Source: Bactrocera neohumeralis
Taxonomy: Eukaryota; Arthropoda; Insecta; Diptera; Tephritidae
Direction of reading: 5' to 3'
Assembly: GCF_024586455.1 (NCBI RefSeq)
Contig: NC_065919.1
Span: 24,156,839 to 24,220,838, forward strand
Length of the DNA stretch: 64,000 nt
Under the pieces are notes generated by a model. It was given only the letters and a program-made list of their open reading frames with translations, ran no database searches and was not told the origin of the DNA. Positions 10,785 to 22,079 of this stretch are shown in pieces. A program made the translations under genes and the position numbers. The first letter of the stretch is position 1, and every line of letters begins with the position of its first letter.

Positions 10785-11915
10785 AATCTGCATGAATATT
10801 TATTGCTCACGCGGACGGCTCCCTATAACATGCAGAGAACAGTTCTCTCGAATTCTGCAGGTGCTTTTACATCTCGGCTGGTCATCATCCACGTTTCTGC
10901 GCCGTACAGTAGAACGGGAATAATGAGAGACTTATTGAGTATAATTTTTGTTTGTGGAGAGAGAGAGTGATCTATTTCTGATCCCTAAGTAGCATCCGTT
11001 GGCAATATGTAGTTATTCTGCGCTTGATCTTCAGGCTTAGAATTACTGCGCTGACGGCGCAGTTGTTAAGGCCTACGATATCAATATTATCAGCGTAAGC
11101 GCAGAGCATTGTACTTTTAGAGTAAACAGTGGCAGTGGTGTCAGATTAGAAGATAGTGAGATATTGAGGAATATGCACAAGAGGTAATAACCTTGTCTAA
11201 AACCTCATTTGGTGTTTTTGATGGAGCTGACTGTTGAACTCAACGTCATTCTACACAACTGTATTGTTTTTGCAAGATACCAAATTTAGACATGATGTTG
11301 AAATGGCAGCTCATGTTAGTGGCTTTGAAATTGACAAAAAATGTGATGGGTGTCGAACTGTTTATTTGGTCAATGGCTGATTTGGCATGTCTAAAGCGAC
11401 ACAGCCTAGCAAAAGAAGCTTGTCGATGCGATAGAGTAAACTTATATTGCCATCACTGGTATTGGATTTGCGACCAAATCATTCTTAGCTGCCTGGGGCT
11501 TTGCTTTTCTTAAGCCGTCCTAGAGCTATTTCCACATGGTCTTGGTTGAGTGGCGAGGCGACAATGTTTTTACGGTAGATTGTTGGTCCGTCACATGTTT
11601 TAACCATTTAATAGGTTTGAGAAGTGTTCCTTCCAAATTTCACTGTGTGGCCGATATCAGGTTTCCATTTCTGTGGAAGTACGGCTCCGGGCTTAAACCA
11701 TTTGTTCGATGCTTTAACTTCTGATAAAATTTGTGGGCGGGACTTCTGGTACCCAGTGTCCCAAACTTTTTGCACTCACGTCTTTTTGGTGCTCTTTTCT
11801 TTTTGTTGAAACGTCGTCTCTCTTCCACTTGGCTTTATATCGTATACTTCGGCCAATGTGTAAGTTATTTTTATAAGTTTGGATGGAAATATTTTTTCAA
11901 GGATAAAATAGTTTA
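10785..11915 (-). mobile_element. RTE-like LINE, linker to RT thumb, degenerate
   Basis: Minus-strand reading from 11,830 gives RAPKRRECKKFGTLGTRSPA, HKFYQK and a NGLSPE-like string, the segment between endonuclease and RT in the RTE-like family of this window. Around 11,500-11,545 there is a decayed A-L-G-R-L-K-K-S-K-A-P-G motif (usually KNNKAAGxDG). Near 10,900-10,865 it reads LLYGAETWMM-like text and then an E-F-E-R-T-V-L thumb. The 3' part is missing where the mariner at 9,740-10,765 begins. It has stops throughout. Confidence 0.7.
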
Positions 11916-12359
11916 ACCTACTGTATCACTCAATTCAATATGCTTAATAAAAGAGTGAGTTCCGGTTTTCTAGTTGACTTTACTTCGCTAATATTGGTGA
12001 ATATGACTTTTAACCACATTATGGGTCATGGATTCTTTTGAGTAATTTGTGTTAAATGTAAGTAAACGGTTAATACTTTTCGCTGGGCACACATCCAATA
12101 TAATGTTTTCATAAATTTTGCTGGTTTTATAACTCGCATATTGCCTAATCTGTTGGATCTCTTATCAGCAAACTTAACTTGAACCTACTTTTTAGAGTAT
12201 AATAAGTTCTCGTGTCTTTTTCTTAAAAGGATTTGACATGGTTTTTTTAAGAATTAAGAGAGTTTCTAATATTCGTTTCTCTCCGAAATTAGACATCCCT
12301 TATATTTCTCGATTTTACACGTTTTATTTTCATTTAACAGATTTCGTTCACCAATATCA
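11916..12359. other. Non-coding, A+T-rich
   Basis: No coding or repeat signal that I can support. Confidence 0.4.
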
Positions 12360-12615
12360 ATCCAATTACCAACTAGTTACAAACTAGTTACATTATGACC
12401 AAAGACCATTTATCGCTATTTTCTAGAGAATTAAATTAATTATCCATCAAATTGACAACTAGTTACAAACTAGTGATATGAAGACCAAATGCCATATGTT
12501 GTTATTTTTAAAGAATTAAGTTAATTATCCAACATACTGACAACTAGTTACAAACTAGTCACATAAAGACCATATGCAATTTGGCGTCTTTTCTAGAGAA
12601 TTAAGTTATTAATGC
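12360..12615. repeat. Three-copy tandem repeat, period about 86 bp
   Basis: The phrase AACTAGTTACAAACTAGT starts at 12,371, 12,457 and 12,542, giving spacings of 86 and 85 bp. Each unit continues with an AAGACCA-TGCCAT block and TTTTCTAGAGAATTAAGTTA. The core ACTAGT-TACAA-ACTAGT is an inverted repeat able to form a short hairpin. The copies differ by point changes and small indels. Confidence 0.85.
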
Positions 12616-14602
12616 TCTCTAAACTATCAACAACTCTTTATATAACGGTATGTGGACATGAAAAGTGGCCACGAAATTTGCAGCCAATATGAGCCAATGA
12701 AATATGCACTACCTGGGATTTAGCTGTTGTTATTTGCGGTCACATGTAAACGCATTTATTTATGAATGCATTTTAAGCTTCGGTTAGCCGTCTAAACAAT
12801 AACACACACATACAGTCGGCAAACACATACACAGACGCACGAAGAAGCGCGCAGCAGCAAATATGCAATTGTTTACATTTGTAATGGAGTTATAAAATAT
12901 GCAGAGAAAAGCAAAAAAGAAACAAATAAACAAAAATGGACAACAACAATAAAAACAACAAAAACAGCAAAAAGTTATAAAATCAAATTAAACAGTTAGA
13001 AATCAAATGGCTTAACCATAAATAATTGCCAGTGAGTAATTTAGTGGCGAATGGTGGGTTAGAGTTGCGAAGGCAACAACAACAACAACAACAAGACGAG
13101 GAACAACATAAGCAACAACAACAAAAATAATTGTAATGAAACGTAGCGAGTTTTATAGCAACAACAATGCTAGCCATTATAACAACAAAAACAACAACAA
13201 ACACAGTAAAAACAACAACAGTCACATGCCGCATAATTTTATGTTGCTTTGTAGCATATGCATAATTTTTCAGCGCAGCGCAAGGGGAGCTGCTGCCACA
13301 CAGTTTATGAATTACGTTTATTTTTTGTTTGATTGTGTGTATGTGTGTGCCATTTGATTTTGTTTTTCTGTTTTGCGTTTCTGCTTTGCTGTCCCACTAA
13401 ATTATAAGGCAGCGCAAAGTTATTCAGCTGCAGCAGGCGGCACGTGACTCAAATACTTAGCAGCGGCTCACACCCACACAACTCAATCCACTCACACACA
13501 CATGCACGCGCGTTTCACTTCCCCACCAGCACATATGTGTGTACTTAGAGCTGCTTAGTTGCTTGCTTACTTACTTACTTGCCACTTAAGCGACTACTTA
13601 CTTACTTATTTGGGCAACGTGCACGCGCTGCCTACCTAAACGCACTCCCCACCTCCACCACCGCCAACACTAACATATGTACGTTCTAACGGTTAAGCGA
13701 AGTAAATGTGCATTTCTGCTTGCCGTTATTTATAAGTTGCTGCAAGTGTAAGCAATTTTATTGCTTAGTGAAGTTTAGTTTCATTTGTATCAGTTACTTA
13801 TGCCAACACACACACACATACATATGCAAATATATTACATTTGACTAGTATATGTGAGTGCTTTAGATGCGTACGTGAAAGTTTTCCTACAAATGTTCGG
13901 TGTCTCAAGTTTTCTTTTTTTTGTTTTTCGAAGACAAATTAGTTATAATAGTTGTTCTTATTGTTATTGTTGTTGTAATCAAATATAGTAGTTGCTTGGG
14001 ATTTCACAACACCATGCTGCGCCAATTTAACGTGATACACGCCTGTATGGGTGTGTATGTGTCTTTCTATGCATGTGAATGTGTTTATATGAGTGTGTGT
14101 GTGTTTGTACGTTGTTGCCAGCGCGTTGGGTAGCAAAGTTCACGTGTTTACCTGCAGTCAAAAACTAAAACAATAGCTGCTATGATCTTTGAATTACTAA
14201 CCTACAGAGCTTCACCTCGGACACATACACATATATCCTACTGGCGACATACATACATATAAACAGTGTATATAAATATGTACTGCAAATATATACATGA
14301 AGGTGCTTGAAAGATTGTATTGCTGGATTTGTAAAGTTTTATTTGCGCGAGGAAAGTTGAGCAAAACTAAGCAAAAATAAGGATAAAGGAGTAAAGTTGA
14401 GGGGGTTGGAGGAAGAGGGGATATATTCAAGATTAATATTAAATATATATTTTATTAAAAGAGTCAGCGCGCTTTGCTTTAATCATTGTTAAACCAGCAT
14501 TTCTTTGTTTTGTGCGTGGATACAGCAAGGTGCGTCGGGGCGTATGAGTGACAAATATTTCGAGCAACACGTTGGTGGTGTTTGTAAGTAAATAATTGCA
14601 TA
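12616..14602. repeat. Non-coding island rich in CAA, CA and TG microsatellites
   Basis: CAA/AAC tracts lie at about 12,935-12,975, 13,073-13,094 and 13,160-13,220. CA/TG tracts lie near 12,800-12,835, 13,330-13,350, 13,490-13,505, 13,805-13,822 and 14,050-14,110. A CTTACTTA tetranucleotide run is at 13,555-13,610. Unique G+C-richer sequence (13,400-13,660) sits between them. Frames such as 12,983-13,234 minus and 13,900-14,133 plus are translations of these repeats (CCCC, NNN and VIVV runs). This is typical fly non-coding DNA, and part may be regulatory, but nothing shows that directly. Confidence 0.6.
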
Positions 14603-14796
14603 TCGTCACCTAAAATGCAAAAAAAAACGTATTTTGAAGAAAATCGAAATTGAGTTTTTATTGCTTTCGATTCACTACATCATATTACATATATCCAGAA
14701 ATAACCAATTTATAACCAATATATATAACCAATATATAACCATTTTATAATATGTATGAAAAGTGATGTTACGTTATTTTGCATTTTAGGTGACGA
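14603..14796. mobile_element. MITE-like element, 194 bp, flanked by CATA
   Basis: Inverted ends read TCGTCACCTAAAATGCAAAA on the left. The right end is its near-exact complement, TTTTGCATTTTAGGTGACGA with the first letters varied. Both sides are flanked by CATA (14,599-14,602 and 14,797-14,800), a likely 4-bp target duplication. The inside is A+T-rich and non-coding, with a short tandem run of ATAACCAATATAT units at about 14,700-14,745. The autonomous partner is unknown. Confidence 0.75.
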
Positions 14797-15234
14797 CATA
14801 TACCTCAAAGCTAACATAAATTAGCCCCTCATCAGCATCAAAACGGTGCAGTGTTGCATTTTACACATCTTACGGAGATGATTTCGATTTGAGTTTTTAA
14901 AAAATGTTCAATTTCAAACACTCTTTCACTAATTTTTATAAATCTTGCTTAATTTTAAGTAGTGTATAATTTTATTTTTAAGACAAAAAATATTTCGATA
15001 TTGAATTTTTGCTTACAAGACATATTACAAAAAGGTTTAAATTTCACTTGTGCGCTACCCTACTCCGTCACTCTGTCGAAAAGAAGACTGAAACTGAGAT
15101 GTTTGAGGTTTGATTCACCCCCAAAACCGGCCAGAGCTGTTACGACTGCTACTGCAAGACGTTATTAATAACTCCAAACAATATTCTTTAAACACTATGA
15201 CTTCCTCAAATCATGATGTAATAGCATGAGTGTA
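14797..15234. other. Unassigned
   Basis: No convincing gene. The plus frame at 14,962-15,168 has no recognisable domain. Confidence 0.4.
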
Positions 15235-15760
15235 TACTGACCCATCTTTGCAACGAGCTCGTTGCCCTTCCGGTAACCGGCGCTTCGGAATGCGCCCCTT
15301 CTGAATTAGTTTATCAACCGCTCAAACTATAAAGTCCTTGGCCATGAAATTGGAGCCAGCCATCTTACCAGCCTTCGAAATGAACGTAACTTTGACGCGC
15401 TTCCAGTGCTCCGAAATATATGCCAGCCTTATGGAGTTATTTAGATGGATACCAGCCAGTTCTATACATATTTGTGTGAATATAGTCGTTGGATATCTTA
15501 ACAGCCTGCTGTAGCTGCGCTGGTATGATGTCATCCAGGGACGAATTGATGACTCAAACTATGTTTTGCTCTTGCAGAAGATCGGGTAAAGCTGCACAAG
15601 CAAACATTCCAATAAGTACCTCTCCAAGAGGTGTAATGCTCGAAAAGTGGAAATCAAGGAGTAACTTAAGTATATTTTCACTACCAAAGGCACACTTTTT
15701 ACTTGCTTCCTGAAGAAAACTCATGGGAATGGAGTCCTTTGCAAGTATATCTATTATTAT
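15235..15760 (-). mobile_element. Jockey/LOA-type LINE, RT N-terminal fragment
   Basis: Minus-strand reading gives LDDIIPAQLQQAV near 15,530-15,490 and, after a frame change, AYISEHWKRVKVTFISKAGK then AKDFIVSLS near 15,420-15,300. These correspond to the entry of the RT domain (GYVPKxWRxVKVxFIPKAGK followed by AKDFRPISLxS). It then runs into KLIQKGRIPKRR. RPI of RPISL is lost. It is dead and truncated. Confidence 0.7.
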
Positions 15761-16300
15761 TTTATTGTGGGTAATCCTGAACCTAAACGGTTCATGGTAA
15801 CCCTCTATTTTTTCGCTGAAGCTTTTTTATTGAATTCTTTTGTATATTGGAAGTCACGTTTTACATGACTCTCCACCGTCAGTTAACCCACTTCGAGTGA
15901 GCCTTGTTCAATAACTGTAAGGTGCCCTGATTTCCTAGAGTCTACGGTCAACTGCGAGATCTCTCCAAAGCAGCTTTAAAAGCCAAGCTGAATACTGTGT
16001 TGAAGCATCGGTTTTAAGCAATGAATCTACCAAGGCGTACGGCGCTTGACGGAACCTGTTACAGTAGAGGTTCATTTTGTATTTCTGGTATATCTATAAG
16101 GCTTTCAAGGCGGACCCTCTACGTCCTAAGTGTAATATTGACCTGATTTTTTAATATTTAACGCAAGACCACATTTTTATAGGAAAAGTGGGGCGCTGAA
16201 TTTCAATTATGTGGCTCACTTTAAGAAGTTTGCCCTAGCAATTGGGGTCCATATATTTGGTGTTTGAAAGTTGGAAAATATTTGATATTAAGTATTAATG
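15761..16300 (-). other. Probable LINE-derived sequence, unresolved
   Basis: G+C content and scattered short frames resemble the neighbouring LINE debris, with minus-strand fragments near 15,900-16,090, but I could not align a known motif. No host gene is seen. Confidence 0.3.
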
Positions 16301-16309
16301 TTCAATACA

Positions 16310-16600
16310 AGAGGCTGGTACATCACAGTAGTACGCCTACCGCTGCCATAAAACAGCCACTTCTGCCGGAATAAAACTAAAGTAGTCTTTACGGAAAACT
16401 CTCCCTCCAACCTTCCCTGCTAGCTTCGATCCATCGACGAAAAGTCGCACAGCGCCTATTCTATAGCGAGTTCACCCCATCCATAAATTTCTCGACGGTA
16501 TGTGAGGAGAGAAAAAGCAGCTCTGCGAGACAGGGATCCCAGTTTTCAGCCCCTCACGGAAGAGAAATTTTCCGCAATTGAAGACCTGACACTTAAAATT
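16310..16600 (-). mobile_element. Jockey-type LINE RNase H fragment
   Basis: Minus strand near 16,440-16,340 reads DGSKLAGKVGGRVF, a short tract, then IPAEVAVL. This matches the start of the RNase H domain (TDGSKLxGxVGxGVF followed by FQAEVxAI). It lies 5' of the RT fragment at 15,235-15,760 on the same strand, which is the wrong order for one intact element, so it is a separate insertion. Confidence 0.6.
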
Positions 16601-16632
16601 TTATAATTATTTCTTAATACGAATATGTATTA

Positions 16633-17062
16633 AGGGGGTATTCTTGTCTAGGATTTTGAAAAAAATCGATTTTTTTTGCATATCTTGAAAGTTTAGACTT
16701 TCAAAAATATGACCTTGGAAGGATTTTTCAAAATTCGACTTATTTTCGGAGATACAGCCGATTTTGTGACGTGGCATCCGTGTTCACTAGAATTGTCTCC
16801 TAAACTTTAAGCGCGTTTTTCTCAAAACTGCCTTTTTCGGAACGATACCCACGATTTCTCAGGTTCTACTGGACCGATTTACTTGAAATTTTTATAGAGT
16901 CTTCTTTATAGGCTTGTCTATGGTTAGAACTAGCCCCATCCCCAAATTTTTATTTTTATTATTTTTAAAAATTCGAAATAGTCAAAAAAATATTAATTGC
17001 CTTTTTTGTACGACACTTTAAAAATTACCTGAAATTCATGCTTCTAGACCAGAATACTCCCT
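16633..17062. mobile_element. MITE-like element, about 430 bp
   Basis: Left end AGGGGGTATTCTTGTCTAG and right end complementary to AGGGAGTATTCTGGTCTAG form inverted repeats of about 19 bp with two mismatches. Flanks are TTAA on both sides (16,630-16,633; 17,062-17,065), so target choice is either TTAA (piggyBac-like, element 16,634-17,061) or TA (Tc1/mariner-like). The interior is non-coding, with AAAAATCGATTTTTT-like text and GGACCGATTTACTTGAAATT. A related layout occurs at 37,619-38,319. Confidence 0.7.
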
Positions 17063-17069
17063 TAAACTT

Positions 17070-17750
17070 TTTGAACATATGTCAGAAATGTGCAATTGAA
17101 AGCATTTTTATCTAACGAAAATTTTTTCTAAAAGACACTTCTTTGTACTGCCGTTTTTCGATATTTATTGAAATTGTAGTTCCATGAAAAATACGCCTGT
17201 GGTACCTTAAATTCATTGCAACTGATTGCAATTACTGAGGTGCATGATCAAAAACAAAAAAAAACACAGAAATTTGTTTGGCTTAATAAACCAAATCTGG
17301 CAATGAAGTAGAAATTGCACTGAAATGCAATTCTAGCAATCACTCGCGTGTATTTCTGAGCCAAACAACAACAAAAAACTGTACTTAACACAAACTCGCT
17401 GAATTGATATGGCCAATCGGCATTGACTTTCATGGCGGATGAAAAAGTATGGCCAAAAGCTGTTTGGTTGCCTAAAAAAGTCCGCGCCTCTGTTCAAAAG
17501 TTATCGCATTGCAAGGCAACTTTTTCTTGATATGTGCGGGCAATTTGTTGTTTCACTTATTTCTTTTTTTTACAGTTGGCGATTACCAAGTTCACTTGAA
17601 TATATTCATTGGCGTTTTTTTGTGAAGAAACAATTTATTAATTGGTAAAATACCAGCTGGACACCCGCCGAAATACAAATCAACTGAAATTATAATTCAA
17701 ATTTAAAGCATGTGTGGCCATTAGGGTGTTCCTATGTGTGATATTTCATA
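17070..17750. other. Non-coding, A+T-rich
   Basis: Nothing recognisable. The small frames at 17,248-17,433 (minus) and 17,439-17,648 (plus) lack domains. Confidence 0.4.
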
Positions 17751-17753
17751 ACG

Positions 17754-18726
17754 GGTGACCCAAGTAGTTGTACCTTTCTCAGCGGCATTGTTTTGACAGA
17801 TCACGCGTGAGTCGCTTCACAAGACTTTTTTTGTGTCATTTTTTTTTGTTCAGCATTGATTGGCATTTCGTCATGGAAAGACTTACCACTGAACAACATT
17901 TACAAATCGTTCAACTTTATTACGAAAATTCGCGTTCTGAAAAGAATTATGGTCAACATAATCGACCTACTGAGCGTACAATTCGCAATACCATCATCCA
18001 TCTTCAGACCCAACGTTCTTTATTGGATAATGTTCACCGAATACACCACATCTAGTACGGAGTGAAGAAAATATAGTAGCCGTAGCTAAGAGTGTACACG
18101 AAGACTATGGGGATTCGATTCGGTGCCGTTCACAGCAACTCTGACTGGCATATGGAAAGATTTGGCGCACTTTAAGTCGAAACCTTAAATTGAAAGCGTA
18201 AAAAATACAGCTTGTACAAGAACTGAAGCAGCTCGACCTTCCCAAGCGACAACGCTCTATGTGCTATTGAAAAGTTCCACGAAGATCCGATGTTTAGGAG
18301 CCAAATTTTGTTCAGCGATAAGGCCCATTTCTTACTCAGTTGATATGAAAACAAGCAAAATTGCCTCATTTGGGCGGAAGAGCAACGCTGAAGAGAATCA
18401 ATAGCTGCCATTTCGTCCAGAAGAAGCAACGCTTGTGTGTGTGCTTTGTAGGCCAGTGGAATCATTAGTCCATAGTTCTTCAAAAATGAAGCCAGTGAGA
18501 ATATAACCATCAAGGGCGACCGTTATCGTCATCGTCATCGAAAATTAGACTCAACGGATGGACCATTTGAGATGTTACCGTGGCCAACATTTGAGAGAGA
18601 TAATCTTCGAAAAATAAATGCCAAAGAATGTTCTTTCGAATGACAATTATCACACTCTATTCAATTTGAATTTGCTGTGTTTTTTCTTTAAAAAAGTAAG
18701 GAAACTCGAAATGGATCACCCTTTTT
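17754..18726 (+). mobile_element. IS630/Tc1/mariner-type transposon, dead
   Basis: Ends show GGGTGACCCA at about 17,755 and the complementary TGGATCACCC near 18,712-18,721. The transposase starts at 17,874 with MERLTTEQHLQIVQLYYENS, a family N-terminus, then jumps within frame to YGQHNRPTERTIRNTI (helix-turn-helix), so about ten codons are missing. Later frames give TLSRNLNLKA and QLVQELKQLDLPK-like text near 18,170-18,240, then DPMFRSQILFSDKAHF near 18,285-18,335, where the first catalytic Asp is kept but E is changed to K. GDRYRH text follows near 18,515. The C-terminal half is missing. It is inactive and internally deleted. Confidence 0.78.
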
Positions 18727-19014
18727 ACTGATTTGCAAATATTTAGTTGAAAAACTTAGTCCTCGTAAGTTTTCAACCGATTCCATTCACAACATAACCC
18801 GTTACATGATTGAATCTTACTTCTCACCTCGTCTTACGATACAAAGGCGTGCGCTCATTTCTCTCTTAGTACTTAGCATATCTCTTTCATAACATATTTT
18901 GCCTTCTCAATGCTTATACATTATAGGTTACTTTTAATGTTATTTATATCACTGCAGTCATGAACTTCCTCCTTAGGATGTTCTCAGAATGGCGGAGAGA
19001 GTGGTAAGCTAATA
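18727..19014. other. Unassigned
   Basis: Unique-looking DNA; no gene supported. Confidence 0.4.
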
Positions 19015-20030
19015 CTTGATAGAAAGTTGGGACCAAACATTGAGATGAAGATAAGGAAGGCTGGCTGGTTTTACATTGTTGTAGAGGAGATATAGGAAAA
19101 AAGTTGGGACTCTCAAAGATGGTGTTTTAGCTCTACGTAGTCAAGCCAATAATGTTCTAACGTATATTCGTCTGGCGAAAGCACTCAGAGGGTGAGCGAA
19201 GTCGAACATATGATCATATGAAGACTTTTCGAACAAAAATGGCTGTTAATAAGGTGGTGGTAAACGTACTGCTGTGAAGTTCAGCCTCTTTCAGGAAGAT
19301 GCGTATTTACTTCGGCAGCTGAGCGGCAATACCAGCTCTAAGCTCTCTAACTGTGCGCTCAAAGCTAGTTAAGGAGGGTCTGTCCTCAATAAATATAGCA
19401 TTATGCTATTTCATTAACAGACTCTTTAGGGTGCCTGGTCATAGCGGAATCGCTGGCAACTAAAAACCGATGTAATAGCCGAAGAGGTCTCCCTTGCCTC
19501 GCCGAGGTCGAGCTGTATCTCCATTGGCATTGTGAGTTCTAGCATTGGACCACTGGAACTCGTGTGTGTTTAGCAGGCGTTGGTTTGCTCTTAACAAAGT
19601 TCATCTTGCCGCAGTGGTAGGGGTACTTACTGGACAGTGTCCAATAGGCATGAGTGGAATTAAGCTAAAAGTTCTTGAGGGAAGCAAGTTTTCAAAGTTG
19701 TATGAGGCAGGGTGAGGTAGAAAAAGCCAGGTACTTTATTTTCCACCGTTTAGCCTTTGCAAGACTGAGGATGAAACAACGCGGCAGTCTTAGCTCCGGC
19801 GAACCAGGAGCCATTGCCAAAACTGACAATGGTGATCTCAGCAAAACTGTGATAAGCTCAAGGCGCTTTGTAGATTTGTAAGTGTTTTATGGTCTATTAT
19901 ATGTATGTTTAGGTAATTTTTGGTATCACAAGGGACGGCATTCTAAGCTGCCCAAAGGAGATTCCTGTTAGGAGCTTCCTTTTATCTTAACCTATTCTAA
20001 TAGGAAACTACTCTTTTTGTTATCGGTTAA
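19015..20030 (+). mobile_element. Jockey-type LINE: RT end, RNase H, C-terminus and 3'UTR (dead)
   Basis: The plus strand reads GPNIEMKIRKAG near 19,030-19,065, GKKWGLSKDGV near 19,096-19,130, ALSSLTVRSKLVKEGLSSIN (RNase H core) near 19,335-19,395, RVPGHSGIAGN near 19,427-19,460, and LTGQCPIGMSGIKLK near 19,630-19,670. It ends with a C-x-x-E-D-E-T zinc-knuckle remnant near 19,755-19,775. The tail includes GGCATTCTAAGCTGCCCAAA, which recurs in related form at 20,350 and, inverted, at 38,450. Many frameshifts show that it is inactive. Confidence 0.78.
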
Positions 20031-20049
20031 GTGAGATTTAGGAACCTAT

Positions 20050-20135
20050 ACAAAATAGTTATATGTATATAGATCTTCAATTGAATTTAAAATGTGTATA
20101 GTTATATGTATATAGATTTTCAATTGAACTTACAC
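20050..20135. repeat. Direct repeat pair of about 35 bp
   Basis: The text AGTTATATGTATATAGAT followed by TTCAATTGAA occurs at about 20,058 and again at about 20,098, 40 bp apart: a local duplication. Confidence 0.7.
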
Positions 20136-20184
20136 TAAGTTAGCATGTGGCTGTCATAGAACTTGACCAAACCAAATCAAGATA

Positions 20185-20268
20185 AAGACTTGTTATACCT
20201 TTTTATGCTGTAAAAAAGACGCCTGTGGAGGGCATTATAGCGGTGTAGCCGAAGTTAACGTTTGATCT
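20185..20268 (+). repeat. End of a dispersed dipteran repeat (GTTAACG tail)
   Basis: The text CTTGTTATACCTTTTTATGC then GGTGTAGCCGAAGTTAACGT is the terminal block of a dispersed repeat. A diverged tail with the same GAAGTTAACGG core is at 46,760-46,795. Confidence 0.55.
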
Positions 20269-20329
20269 TCAGTACTTAGTCTGGCAGTTAATAGAATTTT
20301 GGTTGCCAAGTCCGGATAATAATCATTAA

Positions 20330-20400
20330 CACAACGGACTAGCGTTCTAAGCTGTCCAAGTGAAATACCGGTTCGGATTGACCGCTTAAACTAACATAAC
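20330..20400 (+). mobile_element. Jockey-type LINE 3'UTR fragment
   Basis: CTAAGCTGTCCAAGTGAAAT at about 20,350 matches the 3' tail of the LINE ending near 20,030 and, inverted, the tail at 38,440-38,470. The coding part is missing, so this is a 5'-truncated copy. Confidence 0.5.
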
Positions 20401-21500
20401 CTGGCTTCCATGGTTATACATATGATGTGGTTAAAATAATCGAATTGCTCAGCTCGACTAAAAGCGCAAGGTTTTTCGATTCTCGGCACCACCCTAACCT
20501 TATAATTGAAAAATATTCACAAATATGGAATTTTTGCGACACAAATACATTTCTTCTCGCTGCACGACCCCCATCGGACTACAACATTTGAATTATGGAT
20601 ATGAAAATATTTATTTTCAAAACAACAACTACAACAAACAAATAAAATTAACCAGTTTTTCCAGCCACATTGCAACTCATATTTGCGTGTATGTGTGTGT
20701 GTGTGGCACATTTGTGTTTGAGCAGAATATTTTATGGTTGCTGCCTTGTTTTTGTTGGTGCTGCCACTGTGCTTACTTAGTGTGTGGCGCACCTTACTTT
20801 TTAATTGAGTTAGAAAACTATTGACTCCATTGTGACTGAAGGAAAAATTTGATTTTTCAGCTTTAAAATTGTTTTGAATGATGAGTTTGCAAAATATTTT
20901 GCCGCTGCTGTTGTTGTTGCTGTGCACTACAAAAAAGCTTTCAAGCTGTGCAATCCAGGCAACAGCAACACGGACAACAACAAGCGGAATGCAAAAGTGA
21001 ATGTAGAAAAGTGCCAAGCAGCAGAACAGCAAAACATGGCTGTTGGGAATTGGCAAATGGAAAGTGTCAGCATTAGTGAAAGAGGACAAGCGAATGACCG
21101 AGCCAGAGCGCGAGGGTGGGGCGGTGTTAGGCGAAGAGGGGATGCTATGATTTGTGTAAAGTGTCGGTGTGAAAAATGAAGGGATTTAATGCACTAACCA
21201 AAGTTGTTGGTGCAAAAATGAAAAACCAAAAAATAACGGTGAAAATAAAAATAATTTTACAACTTTGCTGAAACTGTAGTTTAAACACTTCAATTAGATT
21301 AAAAATGCAACTTTTTCTGCTGAACTAATAACGTAAGTGCGAACTTGTTGTACAAATTTCGGCAATGCATGCACATGACACATACGTTTTTGAAGGTTTT
21401 CAAAGTGTGGCAAATCCTTTCGGTTCACTGACAGCTGTCAGTATGGTGTCGACTTCGTTGTTTCGGAATTTGATAGAAATGTCAATGAAATTTAAATTTT
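20401..21500. repeat. Non-coding island with microsatellites
   Basis: AAC tracts lie at about 20,620-20,640 and 20,965-20,985, and a TG tract at 20,685-20,705. The long minus frame at 20,517-21,089 begins without ATG and reads through these repeats. Unique sequence lies between. No gene is supported. Confidence 0.55.
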
Positions 21501-22079
21501 TGTAATTCTCACATATTACTAGGTCCTAAATATACAAGTGATACAAACTAGTATGAAGTGGTAAAAATAGAATATAAATTATGTTGCCTACATTTAGGCG
21601 AACTTTTTAAATACTAAAATTTGCAACAAAGTTGTGAACGTATGCTTGTGATGTCAATGACAGGGTTGTACAGACAGTGGGAATGGTGGTACCCACACAG
21701 GGATAGAGTATTAAATTCTTAATATTAATCTTTAATATTAATTAATCTAATAATTAATCTTATTATTAATATATTAAATTCTTCAAAAATTCAAGGTAGA
21801 AATTTGCAATGTTTAGGACCTGGCCGGTAACGCTTTCTGGAGTTGTAATGAAAGCTACAAATTGGATCTCGGCAGTTTACACTGAGATGTAGCCCACTTC
21901 AGAGATAGTTTCAGAAAGCACATGAAAATACATCACAACATCAGTGAATCATTCCTGGTAAAATTCAAGTATCTAATAATTTAAAAATTTTTTTTTTAAT
22001 CAAAGTTGGAATATTCGCTTAATTTTACCAATTCGGCAAATTTTAATATTTTCAAATAGTACACAAGCCTTTGAAAAAA
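21501..22079. other. Non-coding, with a TTAATATTAATT-rich patch
   Basis: A simple A+T repeat of TTAATATTAATC-like units lies at 21,712-21,775. The rest is unassigned and leads into the satellite array. Confidence 0.5.

Noticed and set aside
12983..13234. Cysteine-rich minus frame resembling a toxin-like peptide
   Set aside because: The C runs come from TTG/GTT microsatellite (CCCC and SSCC strings), not a cysteine framework.
20517..21089. 190-codon minus-strand frame with hydrophobic start
   Set aside because: Begins without ATG and runs through AAC and TG tracts; no domain or splice evidence.
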